Shown here: positions 26,213 to 35,696 of the stretch, piece after piece
Position numbering within the stretch: position 1 is the first letter of the stretch
Layout: each line of letters opens with the position of its first letter
Origin: Alphaproteobacteria bacterium
GTDB taxonomy: Bacteria; Pseudomonadota; Alphaproteobacteria; Rhizobiales; Xanthobacteraceae
Direction: 5' to 3'
Assembly (NCBI GenBank): GCA_005884685.1
Contig: VBAH01000072.1
Coordinates: 124,001-188,000 of the forward strand
Length of the DNA: 64,000 nt
Translations under genes and position numbers: made by a program
The notes under the pieces: model-generated
The model's database searches: none
Told to the model about the DNA's origin: nothing
Seen by the model: the letters and a program-made list of their open reading frames with translations, nothing else

Positions 26213-29200
26213 CTCGTTTCCCCCCTGATGTGATCGGCAATCCATTCTGCACCCCTTCGGGACCGGAGAGAGTAGGTTTTCCGGCGCTCTCATCGCGTGC
26301 TTTCGATCGCGGCATAAACAGGCGTGCAAAGATCGGAATGACCGTGAGGCTGCAAACCGGCGACAGCAGCATGCCGCCGACGATCACGCAGGCGAGCGGT
26401 TGCTGCACCTGCGCGCCGATGCCGTGCGACAGTGCCGCCGGCACGAGACCAATGCAGGCCGACAGCCCCGTCATGAAGATTTGCCGCATGCGGGTCTCTC
26501 CGGCCGCGACGATCGCCGTGTCGATGTCTTGCCCGTGATCGAGATGGCGCCGGATGTAGGAGATCAGCAGGATCCCATCCATCGCCGAGACGCCGAACAG
26601 CGAGATGAATCCGATTGCGGCCGAGATGCTGAAGTTCAGCCCCGCGACGGTGAGACCGAGAATTCCGCCCGCCACCGCGAACGGGATTCCCGACAGCGCC
26701 AGCAGGCTGTCGCGCGCCGAGTTGAACAGGGTGTAGAGCAGCATGAAGATGAGCAGTAGACTCAGCGGCACGATCAGTGCGAGGCGCTTCTGCGCTTCGA
26801 CCAGCGCGCCGAATTCGCCGGTCCAATCGAGTTTGTAGCCCGGAGGGAGCGGTAGCTTTTCGGCAACCCGCTTTTGCGCCTCCGCCACGGTCGAGCCGAG
26901 ATCGCGCCCGCGCACGCTGTATTTCAGCGGCACGAAGCGCTGGCTGTTTTCGCGATAGATATAGGACGCGCCGGATTCGAGCTTCACCTCGCCGAGGTCG
27001 CCGAGCGCGATGTAAGCCGTCGGCGATTTCGGATCGTTGCTCGGCAACGCGACCGGGATCGAACGGATGGCGTCAACATTGCCGCGATATTCCGGCGCGA
27101 GGCGGACAGTGAGCGCAAAGTTATACTCGCCCTCATAGACGCGGGTGATTTCCTGGCCGCCGATGGCGGCCTGCACGACGGCGTTGATGTCACCCACTGA
27201 GAAGCCGTAGCGCGCGGCCTTTGCGCGGTCGATGCGCACGACGAGATTCGGCTGGCCGAGCAGGTTGAACACGCCGGGATCGGTGACGCCGGGCACGCCG
27301 GATATCTCGGCCTTGACGGCCTTGGACAATCGCTCCAGCTCGGCGAGATTGCGGCCGAAAATCTTTACCGAGTTCTCGCCCTTTACGCCGGAGACCGCTT
27401 CCTCGATGTTGTCCTGGATGTACTGCGAGAAATTGAAATCGACGCCGACGAATTCGCGCTCCAGCCGCTCACTCAAATCCTTGACCAGCTTTTCCTTGGT
27501 GAGGCCCGTCGGCCATTCCTCCAGCGGCTTCAAGGGCACGAAAAACTCCGCCACGAACGAGCCGTCCGGATCGGTCGCGTCTTCGCCGCGCCCCTGCTCG
27601 GACACCACCGTGCGCACGGGCGGATAGCTGCGGATGACATCGCGGATGCGCGCAACGCTGCCCATGCCGGCTTCGAGCGTAATGGTCGGCGGCAGCAACG
27701 CGCGAATCCACATGTTGCCTTCTTCCAGCTTGGGCAGGAACTCGCTGCCGAGACGAAGTCCGAGCGTGCCGCAGATCAGCAGGAAGACGAGCGCGAGGGC
27801 GGCGGCCGCGCGGTAATGAGCGACGGCAAGCGGCAGGACTCGCGAATAGCCGGCGCGGATCACGCGCACGACGGCGGTTTCGACTTCGCTGACATGCTCG
27901 GGCAACAGGATCGAGGCGAGCGCCGGCGTCACCGTGAAGGTCGCGATCACGGCGCCGAGCAGCGCATACGCATAGGTGCGCGCCATCGGGCCGAAAATCT
28001 GGCCCTCGACACCCTGCATGGTGAACAGCGGCAGGAATGCCGCGATGGTGATGATGACGGAGAACAGTATCGCCTTGTCGACTTCGACCGCGCCGATCAA
28101 CACGCGGTTGAGCTTGGTGGCCAGAACGGTGTCGCGATCGGCGCCGGGCCGAGCGGGATGCGCCAGATGGCGGAAGATGTTCTCCACCATGATCACGGTG
28201 GCATCGACGATGATGCCCAGGTCGATCGCGCCGACGGAAAGCAGGTTCGCGGACTCTCCGCGCAGCACCGTGATGATGACGGCCAGGAACAGCGCGACGG
28301 GAATCGTCGCCGCCACGATCAGCGCGCAGCGCAGATTGCCGAGAAACACCCATTGGATCAGGAAGATCAGCGCTATGCCGAAGGCGAGGTTGTGCAGCAC
28401 GGTGCGTACCGTGATGGCGACGAGGTCGCCGCGGTCGTAGAATGCGTCGACTTGGACTCCGGGTGGCAGGCTCCCGTCGGTATTGAGCTTCTCGATCGCG
28501 GCGCGCAGGCGCTGAATCACGTCCATCGTGCGCTCGAGCTTCTGCATCAGCACGATGCCGAAGACGATGTCGGTCTTCTCGTCACGCCCGGCGACGCCGA
28601 GACGCGGCGTGAAGCCGATCTGGATCTTGGCAACATCCGATAGCAGCACCGGCACGCCACCCTGTTGGGTGAGGACGATATTGCCGATGTCGTCGAGCGA
28701 GCCGATCACCCCGAGGCCGCGCACGTTGACCGACTGCTCGCCCATCGCGATGGTGCGCCCGCCGACGTTGGAGTTGCCGGCTGAGATTGCCGTGATGATC
28801 TGCGGCAAGGTCAATCCGTGGGCCATCATGCGGTTGAGATCGACCTCGGCCTGGAATTCCTTGGTCTTGCCGCCGAGCACTGCGACGTCGGCAACGCCCG
28901 GTACGGTGCGCAGCCGGCGCTCGACCACCCAGTCTTGCAGCGTTTTCAACTCGGTGAGCGAAACGTTCGGCGGCCCCCTGAGCTGATAGCGCATGATCTC
29001 GCTGATCCCGCCGGCAGGCGAAATCACCGGCGTCACGCCAGTGGGCAGAGTCGCGTCCTTGAGGCGGTTGAGCGTCTGCTGGCGCACGAAATGGTAGTCA
29101 CGCCCGTATTCGAACTGCAGCCGGATGAAGCCGAGCCCGTAGACGGTGTTGGAGCGCAGGTATTTCAGGCCCGGCGTCGAGGAGACCGCGATCTCGATCG

Positions 29201-29402
29201 GGATGGTGATGTAGCGCTCGACTTCCTCGGGCGATTGGCCTGGCCATTGCGCGATCAGCTCGATGATCGGCGGGGCGGGGTCGGGATAGGCCTCGATGTT
29301 CAGCGTGGTGAATGCCGCATAGCCGAGGCCGAGGAAAGCCACGAACGCGACCAGCACCAGCGGCCGCCGCGCCAGGCAAAACGCAATCAGATTACGCAAC
29401 AT
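26205..29402 (-). CDS. CzcA/CusA-type (HME) RND efflux permease
   Basis: 1065 residues, the length of an RND inner-membrane pump. The fourth transmembrane helix reads GAIDLGIIVDATVIMVENI, the heavy-metal-efflux signature with Asp, Asp and Glu for proton relay. PDPAPPIIELIAQWPGQSPE at the N-terminus and VTPVISPAGGISEIMRYQL in the porter domain fit the HME branch (CzcA, CusA, CnrA) rather than drug pumps. I could not identify CusA-type methionine relays, so the exported cation is open and a non-metal substrate is possible. The pump lies 21 bp downstream of its adaptor gene and overlaps the DUF1003 gene at its 3' end. Confidence 0.92.
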   Translation of the reverse strand: MLRNLIAFCLARRPLVLVAFVAFLGLGYAAFTTLNIEAYPDPAPPIIELIAQWPGQSPEEVERYITIPIEIAVSSTPGLKYLRSNTVYGLGFIRLQFEYGRDYHFVRQQTLNRLKDATLPTGVTPVISPAGGISEIMRYQLRGPPNVSLTELKTLQDWVVERRLRTVPGVADVAVLGGKTKEFQAEVDLNRMMAHGLTLPQIITAISAGNSNVGGRTIAMGEQSVNVRGLGVIGSLDDIGNIVLTQQGGVPVLLSDVAKIQIGFTPRLGVAGRDEKTDIVFGIVLMQKLERTMDVIQRLRAAIEKLNTDGSLPPGVQVDAFYDRGDLVAITVRTVLHNLAFGIALIFLIQWVFLGNLRCALIVAATIPVALFLAVIITVLRGESANLLSVGAIDLGIIVDATVIMVENIFRHLAHPARPGADRDTVLATKLNRVLIGAVEVDKAILFSVIITIAAFLPLFTMQGVEGQIFGPMARTYAYALLGAVIATFTVTPALASILLPEHVSEVETAVVRVIRAGYSRVLPLAVAHYRAAAALALVFLLICGTLGLRLGSEFLPKLEEGNMWIRALLPPTITLEAGMGSVARIRDVIRSYPPVRTVVSEQGRGEDATDPDGSFVAEFFVPLKPLEEWPTGLTKEKLVKDLSERLEREFVGVDFNFSQYIQDNIEEAVSGVKGENSVKIFGRNLAELERLSKAVKAEISGVPGVTDPGVFNLLGQPNLVVRIDRAKAARYGFSVGDINAVVQAAIGGQEITRVYEGEYNFALTVRLAPEYRGNVDAIRSIPVALPSNDPKSPTAYIALGDLGEVKLESGASYIYRENSQRFVPLKYSVRGRDLGSTVAEAQKRVAEKLPLPPGYKLDWTGEFGALVEAQKRLALIVPLSLLLIFMLLYTLFNSARDSLLALSGIPFAVAGGILGLTVAGLNFSISAAIGFISLFGVSAMDGILLISYIRRHLDHGQDIDTAIVAAGETRMRQIFMTGLSACIGLVPAALSHGIGAQVQQPLACVIVGGMLLSPVCSLTVIPIFARLFMPRSKARDESAGKPTLSGPEGVQNGLPITSGGKRDA

Positions 29403-29423
29403 CGGGCCGGCCGGCGCGCTCGA

Positions 29424-30653
29424 TCAACTGCGCGACTCATTATCGACGAACACGGCACCGCGCCCGATGACCTGCTCGCCCGGACCGACGCCTTCGAGCA
29501 CCTGCACCCGGCCGTCCCGCTCGACGCCGATCTTGATCTTGCGGCGATCGAACAGCATAGGCTCGCGCGCCACCCACACGGCCGCCTGGTCGCCGTCGCG
29601 GATCACGGCTTCGACCGGCACCACCGGCGAGGGTTCATCGCCACCGACCGTGATCTTGAAGCTCGCGAACATTTCCGACCGCAGCGCGCGATCCGGATTG
29701 GGAATTTCCGATCGCACCACGATGCGCCGGGTCGCGGTATCGGAGGCGGCACCGATGGCGCTGATCTGCGCCTTGAAAACGCGTCCCGGAAGCGCAGTGA
29801 TCCGCACCTCGATCTCTTGGCCGATCCGCACATGCGCGATGTCGGTTTCCGGCACGTTCGCCTTCAGCCACATGGTGGAGAGGTCGGAGATCGCGTAGAG
29901 CGAGTCGGCGGCGTCGCTGCGCACATATTGTCCGGGGCCGACCTTGCGGCCGATGACGGTGCCGTCGATCGGCGCGTTGATGGTGATCAGCGGATTGACG
30001 CTGCGCTCGCGCTCGACCCGCTCGACCTCGCCGCGATCACGTCCGACGATCACCCGCAGCCGGTTGCGCGCGGCCATTTGCGTGCCCTGCGCGGTCGCCA
30101 GATCGGACTCGGCGATCGCGTAGTCGTTGCGCGCCTGATCGACTTCGCGCATCGCCGTCGCCTTGTCGGCGAGCAGGCTGGTCTGGCGGTCGAGCACGCG
30201 TTTGGCGAGCGCAACCTGGGACTTCGCTTTTTCCAAGCCGTGTAGCGCCGCGATCAGATCGGTCTGCGCCAGGACCACCTCCGGGCTATCGATCTCGAAC
30301 AGCGGATCGCCGCGTTTCACGTCCTCGCCGATCTTGGCAATGAGGCGCGTCACGCGGCCGGAGAAGGGCGTGAGCACGACAGTGCTGGCGTCCTCGTTGA
30401 AAGCAATCTGGCCGACCGCCTGCTTCTGGATGCGGAACTGGTCGGTCACGACCGGCACGATGCCGAGTTGGTGCAACTGGTCGGGATTGACGCGCACGAT
30501 GTCGGGGTTCTTCTGCGGCTTTGCGGGTGCGGTGTCGGCCTTCGTGGCATCGATCGAAACGAGCCGCGGCGAGATGAGCAGCAACGCGCAGGCCACCGCG
30601 ATCGCCAGCACGCCGGCGCCCACAACTATGCGCGCCTTGATGGTTACTTTCAT
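29424..30653 (-). CDS. RND efflux periplasmic adaptor (HlyD/CzcB-like)
   Basis: 409 residues from MKVTIKARIV, start overlapping the previous stop (ATGA). An N-terminal anchor (VVGAGVLAIAVACALLLI) precedes lipoyl half-motifs (VVLTPFSGRVTRLIAKIGED and TINAPIDGTVIGRKVGPGQY), a helical hairpin between them (LEKAKSQVALAKRVLDRQ onwards), a beta-barrel domain (MWLKANVPETDIAHVRIGQE) and a membrane-proximal domain. This order is that of membrane fusion proteins bridging an RND pump and an outer-membrane channel. No histidine-rich metal-binding N-terminus is present, unlike some CzcB proteins. Confidence 0.9.
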   Translation of the reverse strand: MKVTIKARIVVGAGVLAIAVACALLLISPRLVSIDATKADTAPAKPQKNPDIVRVNPDQLHQLGIVPVVTDQFRIQKQAVGQIAFNEDASTVVLTPFSGRVTRLIAKIGEDVKRGDPLFEIDSPEVVLAQTDLIAALHGLEKAKSQVALAKRVLDRQTSLLADKATAMREVDQARNDYAIAESDLATAQGTQMAARNRLRVIVGRDRGEVERVERERSVNPLITINAPIDGTVIGRKVGPGQYVRSDAADSLYAISDLSTMWLKANVPETDIAHVRIGQEIEVRITALPGRVFKAQISAIGAASDTATRRIVVRSEIPNPDRALRSEMFASFKITVGGDEPSPVVPVEAVIRDGDQAAVWVAREPMLFDRRKIKIGVERDGRVQVLEGVGPGEQVIGRGAVFVDNESRS

Positions 30654-32128
30654 TGAACCTTCGTCTCCGTCGTGGGTCGATTGGCCCAACCGCCGCCGAG
30701 CGCCTGGAACAGTGCGACCGTGTCGGCGAGCCGTGCCGCCTGCGCCTGCACGCGCGCAAGAGAGGTCTGCAGATAGGCCTGCTGCGCAATGAGCAGCACC
30801 GGACTGGACACCTGGCCACGCTCAACCTGGCTGCGCACCAACTCGATGCTGCGGCTGGCCGACTGTTCTGCCGCGGTCGCGGCAGTCACGGCGCGCGCGT
30901 CGGATTGCAAGGCGCGCAGCACATCGGCGACGTTCTGGAATGCGGTCAGGACGACGCTGCGGTATTGCGCGGTGGCCTGCGCGGTCATCTCTTCGGCCGC
31001 CTTCTGCTTGTAATATTTGTTTCCCGCGTCGAAGACGGTCTGCGTCGCGTTACCGGCGATCGTCCAGAACAGCGTCCCTGGCGAGAACAGCCGCGCAATT
31101 GCGTCTGCGGTGCTGCCGGCGTTGCCGGTCAGCGTGATCTGCGGCAGGCGATTCGCGATAGCGACGCCGATCTGCGCATTCTGCGCATGCAGGTTGGCTT
31201 CGGCGGCGCGGATATCCGGGCGCTGCCGCACAAGGTCTGCCGGCAGGCGGAGCGGTAGCCTCGGAGGGAGTCCAAAGGATTCCAGCTCGAACGCCGCCGG
31301 CAGCTTTTCGCTCGGAAAGCGCCCCGTCAGCGTCGCGAGCAGATTGCGCTGCTGCGCCAGCTGTTTTTCCAACGGCGCCAGCAGCAGCCGCGCCTGCGCG
31401 ACCGCCGTTTCCTGCGCGACGACGTCGGGGAGCGCGATCTGCCCGCGGTCATTCTGACGCCGCAGGATGTCGAGCAACTGTGTCTGGATATCGATCAGCC
31501 GGCGCGTTGCGGCGATCTGGCCGCGCAGCGAGGCTTCCTGGATCGCCGCGAGCGCGATGTTCGAAGCGAGGGTAAGGTAGACGGCCTCCCGCTGGAAGGC
31601 CTGCTGCTCGGCGAGCGCATCGGCAGATTCGATCGAGCGCCGCGTTCCCCCGAACACGTCCGGCACGAACGCGACGGTTACCTGCGCGGTGTGCAGACTA
31701 TAGGTGTCTGCGCCCGAAGGGACGTTCGACGTCAGCGTCTGGCTCGGGATCATCTGCCGGCTCGCGTCGAACGACGCGTTGACCAGCGGAAACAGCGTCC
31801 CGCGCAACGCCAGCGCATTCGCCTGGGCGACGCGCACCGCGGCTTCGGCAGCCTGCAGATCCGGATTGTTGTCGATGCCGTCCTGGATCAGCCGGTTCAA
31901 CCGGGGTGAGCGGAAGACTTCCCACCAGCGCGCCGGGATGTCCGCGCCGCGGATCAGCGTGGCTCCCGGCACGGTCGCACGCGCGCCCGGCAGGAATCCC
32001 TTGATCGCCGGCAACGCCGGCATTTGAAAATCGGGTCCGACTGCGCAGCCTGTCAGCATCAGCGCGCACCCGCACAACGCAAAGCGCGCCGCATTGCCGA
32101 CACGCGCGGCGAAGCCTGCGGGCGACAT
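30650..32128 (-). CDS. NodT/OprM-type outer-membrane efflux lipoprotein
   Basis: 492 residues from the ATG at 32128. The signal and lipobox (FALCGCALMLTGCAVGPDF) predict lipidation at the Cys before AVGPDF. Two OEP repeats follow: ARWWEVFRSPRLNRLIQDGI and NPDLQAAEAAVRVAQANALA in the first, RLPADLVRQRPDIRAAEANL in the second. It is the TolC-like channel of the tripartite pump. The frame is open up to 32290, but a sigma-54 promoter at 32250-32264 lies inside that extension, and the lipoprotein signal starts at 32128, so the shorter form is chosen. It is the first gene of the efflux operon. Confidence 0.9.
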   Translation of the reverse strand: MSPAGFAARVGNAARFALCGCALMLTGCAVGPDFQMPALPAIKGFLPGARATVPGATLIRGADIPARWWEVFRSPRLNRLIQDGIDNNPDLQAAEAAVRVAQANALALRGTLFPLVNASFDASRQMIPSQTLTSNVPSGADTYSLHTAQVTVAFVPDVFGGTRRSIESADALAEQQAFQREAVYLTLASNIALAAIQEASLRGQIAATRRLIDIQTQLLDILRRQNDRGQIALPDVVAQETAVAQARLLLAPLEKQLAQQRNLLATLTGRFPSEKLPAAFELESFGLPPRLPLRLPADLVRQRPDIRAAEANLHAQNAQIGVAIANRLPQITLTGNAGSTADAIARLFSPGTLFWTIAGNATQTVFDAGNKYYKQKAAEEMTAQATAQYRSVVLTAFQNVADVLRALQSDARAVTAATAAEQSASRSIELVRSQVERGQVSSPVLLIAQQAYLQTSLARVQAQAARLADTVALFQALGGGWANRPTTETKVQ

Positions 32129-32249
32129 GCATGGCCCGTGCAATCCATAACGATTCACACCCAACTCGGACGCCCCGACCCCTTCGCACGGGGAAGGCCG
32201 ACTGAACGCCGGCCGTTGTTTTGAGCCCCAAGCGCCTGTCCCGGCAGGA

Positions 32250-32264
32250 GCAATAGGCGTGCCA
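32250..32264 (-). promoter_or_regulatory. Sigma-54 (RpoN) -24/-12 promoter of the efflux operon
   Basis: On the minus strand the sequence reads TGGCACgcctaTTGC: -24 box TGGCAC at 32264-32259 and -12 box TTGC at 32253-32250, with the canonical 5-bp spacer. It matches the RpoN consensus at all ten box positions. Transcription would start near 32238, leaving a leader of about 110 nt before the outer-membrane-lipoprotein gene. The gene immediately upstream encodes a sigma-54-dependent activator. Confidence 0.8.
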
Positions 32265-32335
32265 AAAGAGCGCCCGACAGCGGGGTACAAAGTGAAGATA
32301 AAACAATGGATTAGCAGAGCCCTGAAGCTGGCGGG

Positions 32336-33733
32336 TCAGCGCTTCGGCAGCTTTCTACCAAGGGGGTCAACCTGACTGGCGGAATTCGGCCGATCCAGTT
32401 CGACGAAATGTCGCCGGTCGAGCCCGAACCGGGCCATCTTCTCGCTCAGCGTCCGGCGCGGAATGTCGAGCCGCTCCATCACGGTGCCGATCTTGCCGCC
32501 AGCTTCTGCGAGCGAGCGTTCCAGGAGAGCGCGCTCGAACGCATCCACCTGCTCTGCCAGCGAGACCTTTTCTTGCTCGGCCTGCGCCCCCGCGGCGAAG
32601 CCGCCGAGCCCCAGCGCATATCGCTCGGCCGCGTTGCGCAGCTCGCGCACATTGCCCGGCCAGTCCTGCGCTATCAGCATGCTCACCGTCGCTGCCGAAA
32701 CGGGGCGCAACTCGCGGCCATGCGCCTGCGCGGCGGCGGTCGCGAAATACGTGAACAGCAGCGGGATGTCCTCCTTGCGCTCGCGCAACGGCGGCGTAAC
32801 CAGCTCGACCACGGAGAGGCGGTAATACAGATCGCTGCGGAAGCGGCCTTCCTCGCTTGCTCTGTGCAGATCGATCTTGCTCGCCGCGATCGGACGCAGG
32901 TCGACCAAGGTACTCTGGTTGGAGCCGAGGCGCTCGACCGAGCGCTCCTGCAGCACACGCAGCAGCTTACCCTGCGTCGCGAGCGGCATGCTGTCGATCT
33001 CGTCGAGAAAGAGGGTGCCGCCGCTTGCATGCTCGAGCTTGCCCGGCCGCGCTTTTACGGCGCTGGTGAACGCGCCGGCCTCGTGGCCGAAAAATTCGCT
33101 CTCGACCATCGTCTCGGGAATCGCGGCGCAATTGACCGCTACGTAGTTGCCTTTGTGCCGCCGTCCAAAATCATGCAGGCAGCGTGCGATCAGGTCCTTG
33201 CCGGTGCCGGTTTCCCCAAAAAGAATGACGCTCACATCCGTGCCGGCGAGTTCGGCTACCGCCGAGCGGAGGTGTTCGGCGACCTTCGATGTCCCGATGA
33301 TGCGCGAGGCAATAGTCTGTTCGTTGACGGCACGGCGCAGCCGCCGATTCTCCAACACGAGCGCGCGCTTCTCACCGGCATGGCGCACAACATCGAGAAA
33401 GCGTTCCGGTGCGAACGGCTTCTCGATGAAGTCGTAGGCCCCAAGGCGCATCGCCTCGACTGCGGTCTGCACGTCGCCGTGGCCGGTGATGACGAGCACC
33501 GGAAGCTCCGGATCGATCTGTTGGGTGCGCCGTAACAGTTCGAGCCCGTCGAGACCTTCCATCTTGAGATCGGTCACGAGAATGCCGGGAAAATCCATGC
33601 TCAGCTTGCCCAGGACCGCAGCGGCGTTGTCATGGGCGATGAGTTCGAAACCAGCAAGCTCCAGCCATTGCGTCACAGCTTGCCGCATCGACGCTTCATC
33701 ATCGACGAACAGGACTGGGGCGCGCTCAGGCAT
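32336..33733 (-). CDS. Sigma-54-dependent response regulator, DctD/NtrC family
   Basis: 465 residues from MPERAPVLFVDDEAS. Receiver domain about residues 5-120: acidic pair FVDDE, phospho-acceptor Asp in LVTDLKMEGLDG, Lys in DFIEKPF. AAA+ domain about 140-370: Walker A GETGTGKD, an altered GAFTGA loop reading GAFTSA, Walker B GGTLFLDEID, and PLRERKEDIPLL. The C-terminal helix-turn-helix is GKIGTVMERLDIPRRTLSEK. It activates RpoN promoters, and one lies 72 bp past its stop codon in front of the efflux operon. The kinase gene overlaps its start by 8 bp. The ligand need not be a dicarboxylate; no dctA-like transporter is adjacent. Confidence 0.9.
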   Translation of the reverse strand: MPERAPVLFVDDEASMRQAVTQWLELAGFELIAHDNAAAVLGKLSMDFPGILVTDLKMEGLDGLELLRRTQQIDPELPVLVITGHGDVQTAVEAMRLGAYDFIEKPFAPERFLDVVRHAGEKRALVLENRRLRRAVNEQTIASRIIGTSKVAEHLRSAVAELAGTDVSVILFGETGTGKDLIARCLHDFGRRHKGNYVAVNCAAIPETMVESEFFGHEAGAFTSAVKARPGKLEHASGGTLFLDEIDSMPLATQGKLLRVLQERSVERLGSNQSTLVDLRPIAASKIDLHRASEEGRFRSDLYYRLSVVELVTPPLRERKEDIPLLFTYFATAAAQAHGRELRPVSAATVSMLIAQDWPGNVRELRNAAERYALGLGGFAAGAQAEQEKVSLAEQVDAFERALLERSLAEAGGKIGTVMERLDIPRRTLSEKMARFGLDRRHFVELDRPNSASQVDPLGRKLPKR

Positions 33734-35696
33734 GAGCCGCTTTCTCCCGTGGGACATTTTCCGGCACGAGCCGCGGCAGTTCGATGACGACCTCGGCGCC
33801 GCCTTGCGGACGATTGGCCGCATGAATGCGGCCGCGGAAGTCCTGCACGATGCCGTAGCTGATGGAGAGACCCAGACCGAGCCCTTTTCCAATCGGCTTC
33901 GATGTGACGAAAGGATCGAAAATACGCTCGATCAGCTCAGGTGGAACGCCCGGCCCATTGTCGGCGATGCTGATGTGGACCAGGTCGCCGGATGCGCGCG
34001 CCGCGATCTCGATGGCTGGCAGCTTTACCTCGACGACCGCATCGAGCGCGTTGCGGATCAGGTTGACCAGCACCTGTTCGAGTTGCACCGCATAGCCCAG
34101 AACCTGGAGATCGAGTTGGACGTCGCACTCAATGCGCACCCCGGCTTCCTTGATCTGGCTCTCGATCAGGAATACCGCCCCTTCGATGGCGCGGGCCACC
34201 GACACCGGCTCGGGCCGGCCCGGATCGCTCTTGCGGGCGAAGATTTTCAGATGGTTGGTGATGCTTGCCATACGCTCGGCCAAGCCATCGATCAGATCGA
34301 GATTCTTGGCAACCTCCTTGGCATTACCGCGTTGCAGGAAGATTTTCGTGCTGGCCATGAAGGTACGGATCGCAGCAAGCGGCTGGTTCACCTCATGAGC
34401 GATGGCGGCCGACATCTGCCCGAGCGCTGCGAGCTTGCCCGCTTGAACCAGCTCGTTTTGCGTCGCGCGGAGCCGCGCTTCGGTGCGCCGACGCTCATCG
34501 ACCTCGCTTTGCAGCAGCGCGTTGGCTTCGAGCAGCTCGTGGGTGCGCTCGGTCACTTCCGACTGGAGTTTCACGCCCGCTTCGCGGGCCGCCAGGTAGG
34601 CGCGCTGACGCTGCACCAGATAGAGCAGGAGCGAGATGATCAGCGCGGAAATCGCCGCCCCGATGATGGCGCCGTCGCGCTGATCGGATTCCACCACCGC
34701 GAGATCGGCCAGGCTGTGAATCGTCCAGCCGAACTCGAGCAATGGTATTTTCTGGTACAGGTAAGTGGCATCGTCATCGCCGATGCGCAGCCGAACCAGT
34801 GAAGTCGTGCCGCGCTGCTGGGTAATTGCAAGGTCGAGCGGCTCGCCCGCCGCGCCCAGATAGTTCGGCAGGGCCGACTCAGTCGGCAGATGAGGCAGTG
34901 TCGCCCCGCGGATCGCGCGATACTTGAAAGCCGGATCGCTCGTCAGAAAGACGATGCCGTCGGGATCCGTGATCAGTACGCGCTCGGCGCTGCGTGCCCA
35001 GGCTTGCTCGAGAGCGTCGAATTCGATGCGGACAAGCGCGACGCCGAGCAGTCCCCCGTTCGTGACCGCCTCGGCGAGGTAGTAGCGCACTCGCTTGCTC
35101 ACGGGGTCGACCCCGAGGTAGGTGCTGCGGTCAGATTCGATGGCTTTTAGAAAATACGACCGGTCCCTCACGTCCCGTCCGATGATCATCTCCGCGGGAT
35201 CAGAGCTTGCCGCAGATAATACGGTCCCGTCCCGGCCGATGAGGTACAGGGCCCTGGTATCGGCTTCTGCGATGATCCGCTTGAGCTTCTGGTTGATCTG
35301 CTCGAGCAGAGCAGAATCCTGCGGATTGGCGAGAACGCGCTGCACGTCGGCGTCAAGCGCGAGCAGGATCGGTAGGTGGTCCTGTCGGTTGATTTCGGCG
35401 CGGACGGCGCTTGCGATCAGCTCGATACGCGGCTCGTTCACCGCCTGAAGGGATCGAAGGCTTTTTTCCCGCCAGATGTATTGCGAGAAAAATGATGATA
35501 GTCCGATGACAACGACAGAAACGATGAGGAAGAGGGCGGCGCGATGATGACGCTGCAACCCGCGTTTGATGCTCGCCGAGCGCTTCGTGATAAATGAAGT
35601 GAGAGCCGCCATATGCTCACGATATCGTCGCTTCAGCAGGGGTCCTATATCCGTTTTGACCTTATCCGACTTCATCATTTCGACGGAAGCCGCCAT
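33726..35696 (-). CDS. DctB-like sensor histidine kinase
   Basis: 656 residues starting MAASVEMMKS, with AGGAG six to seven bases upstream, which fixes the start against an earlier ATG. A first membrane span (AALFLIVSVVVIGLSSFFSQ) and a second (GAIIGAAISALIISLLLYLV) enclose a periplasmic region of about 270 residues with RDVRDRSYFLKAI, typical of double-Cache sensors of the DctB kind. A coiled coil, the H box AAIAHEVNQPLAAIRTF, N box NLIRNALDAV and G boxes DNGPGVPP and GKGLGLGLSI follow. It phosphorylates the adjacent regulator. Position beside an efflux operon suggests it senses a toxic compound or an organic acid. Confidence 0.9.
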   Translation of the reverse strand: MAASVEMMKSDKVKTDIGPLLKRRYREHMAALTSFITKRSASIKRGLQRHHRAALFLIVSVVVIGLSSFFSQYIWREKSLRSLQAVNEPRIELIASAVRAEINRQDHLPILLALDADVQRVLANPQDSALLEQINQKLKRIIAEADTRALYLIGRDGTVLSAASSDPAEMIIGRDVRDRSYFLKAIESDRSTYLGVDPVSKRVRYYLAEAVTNGGLLGVALVRIEFDALEQAWARSAERVLITDPDGIVFLTSDPAFKYRAIRGATLPHLPTESALPNYLGAAGEPLDLAITQQRGTTSLVRLRIGDDDATYLYQKIPLLEFGWTIHSLADLAVVESDQRDGAIIGAAISALIISLLLYLVQRQRAYLAAREAGVKLQSEVTERTHELLEANALLQSEVDERRRTEARLRATQNELVQAGKLAALGQMSAAIAHEVNQPLAAIRTFMASTKIFLQRGNAKEVAKNLDLIDGLAERMASITNHLKIFARKSDPGRPEPVSVARAIEGAVFLIESQIKEAGVRIECDVQLDLQVLGYAVQLEQVLVNLIRNALDAVVEVKLPAIEIAARASGDLVHISIADNGPGVPPELIERIFDPFVTSKPIGKGLGLGLSISYGIVQDFRGRIHAANRPQGGAEVVIELPRLVPENVPREKAAHA

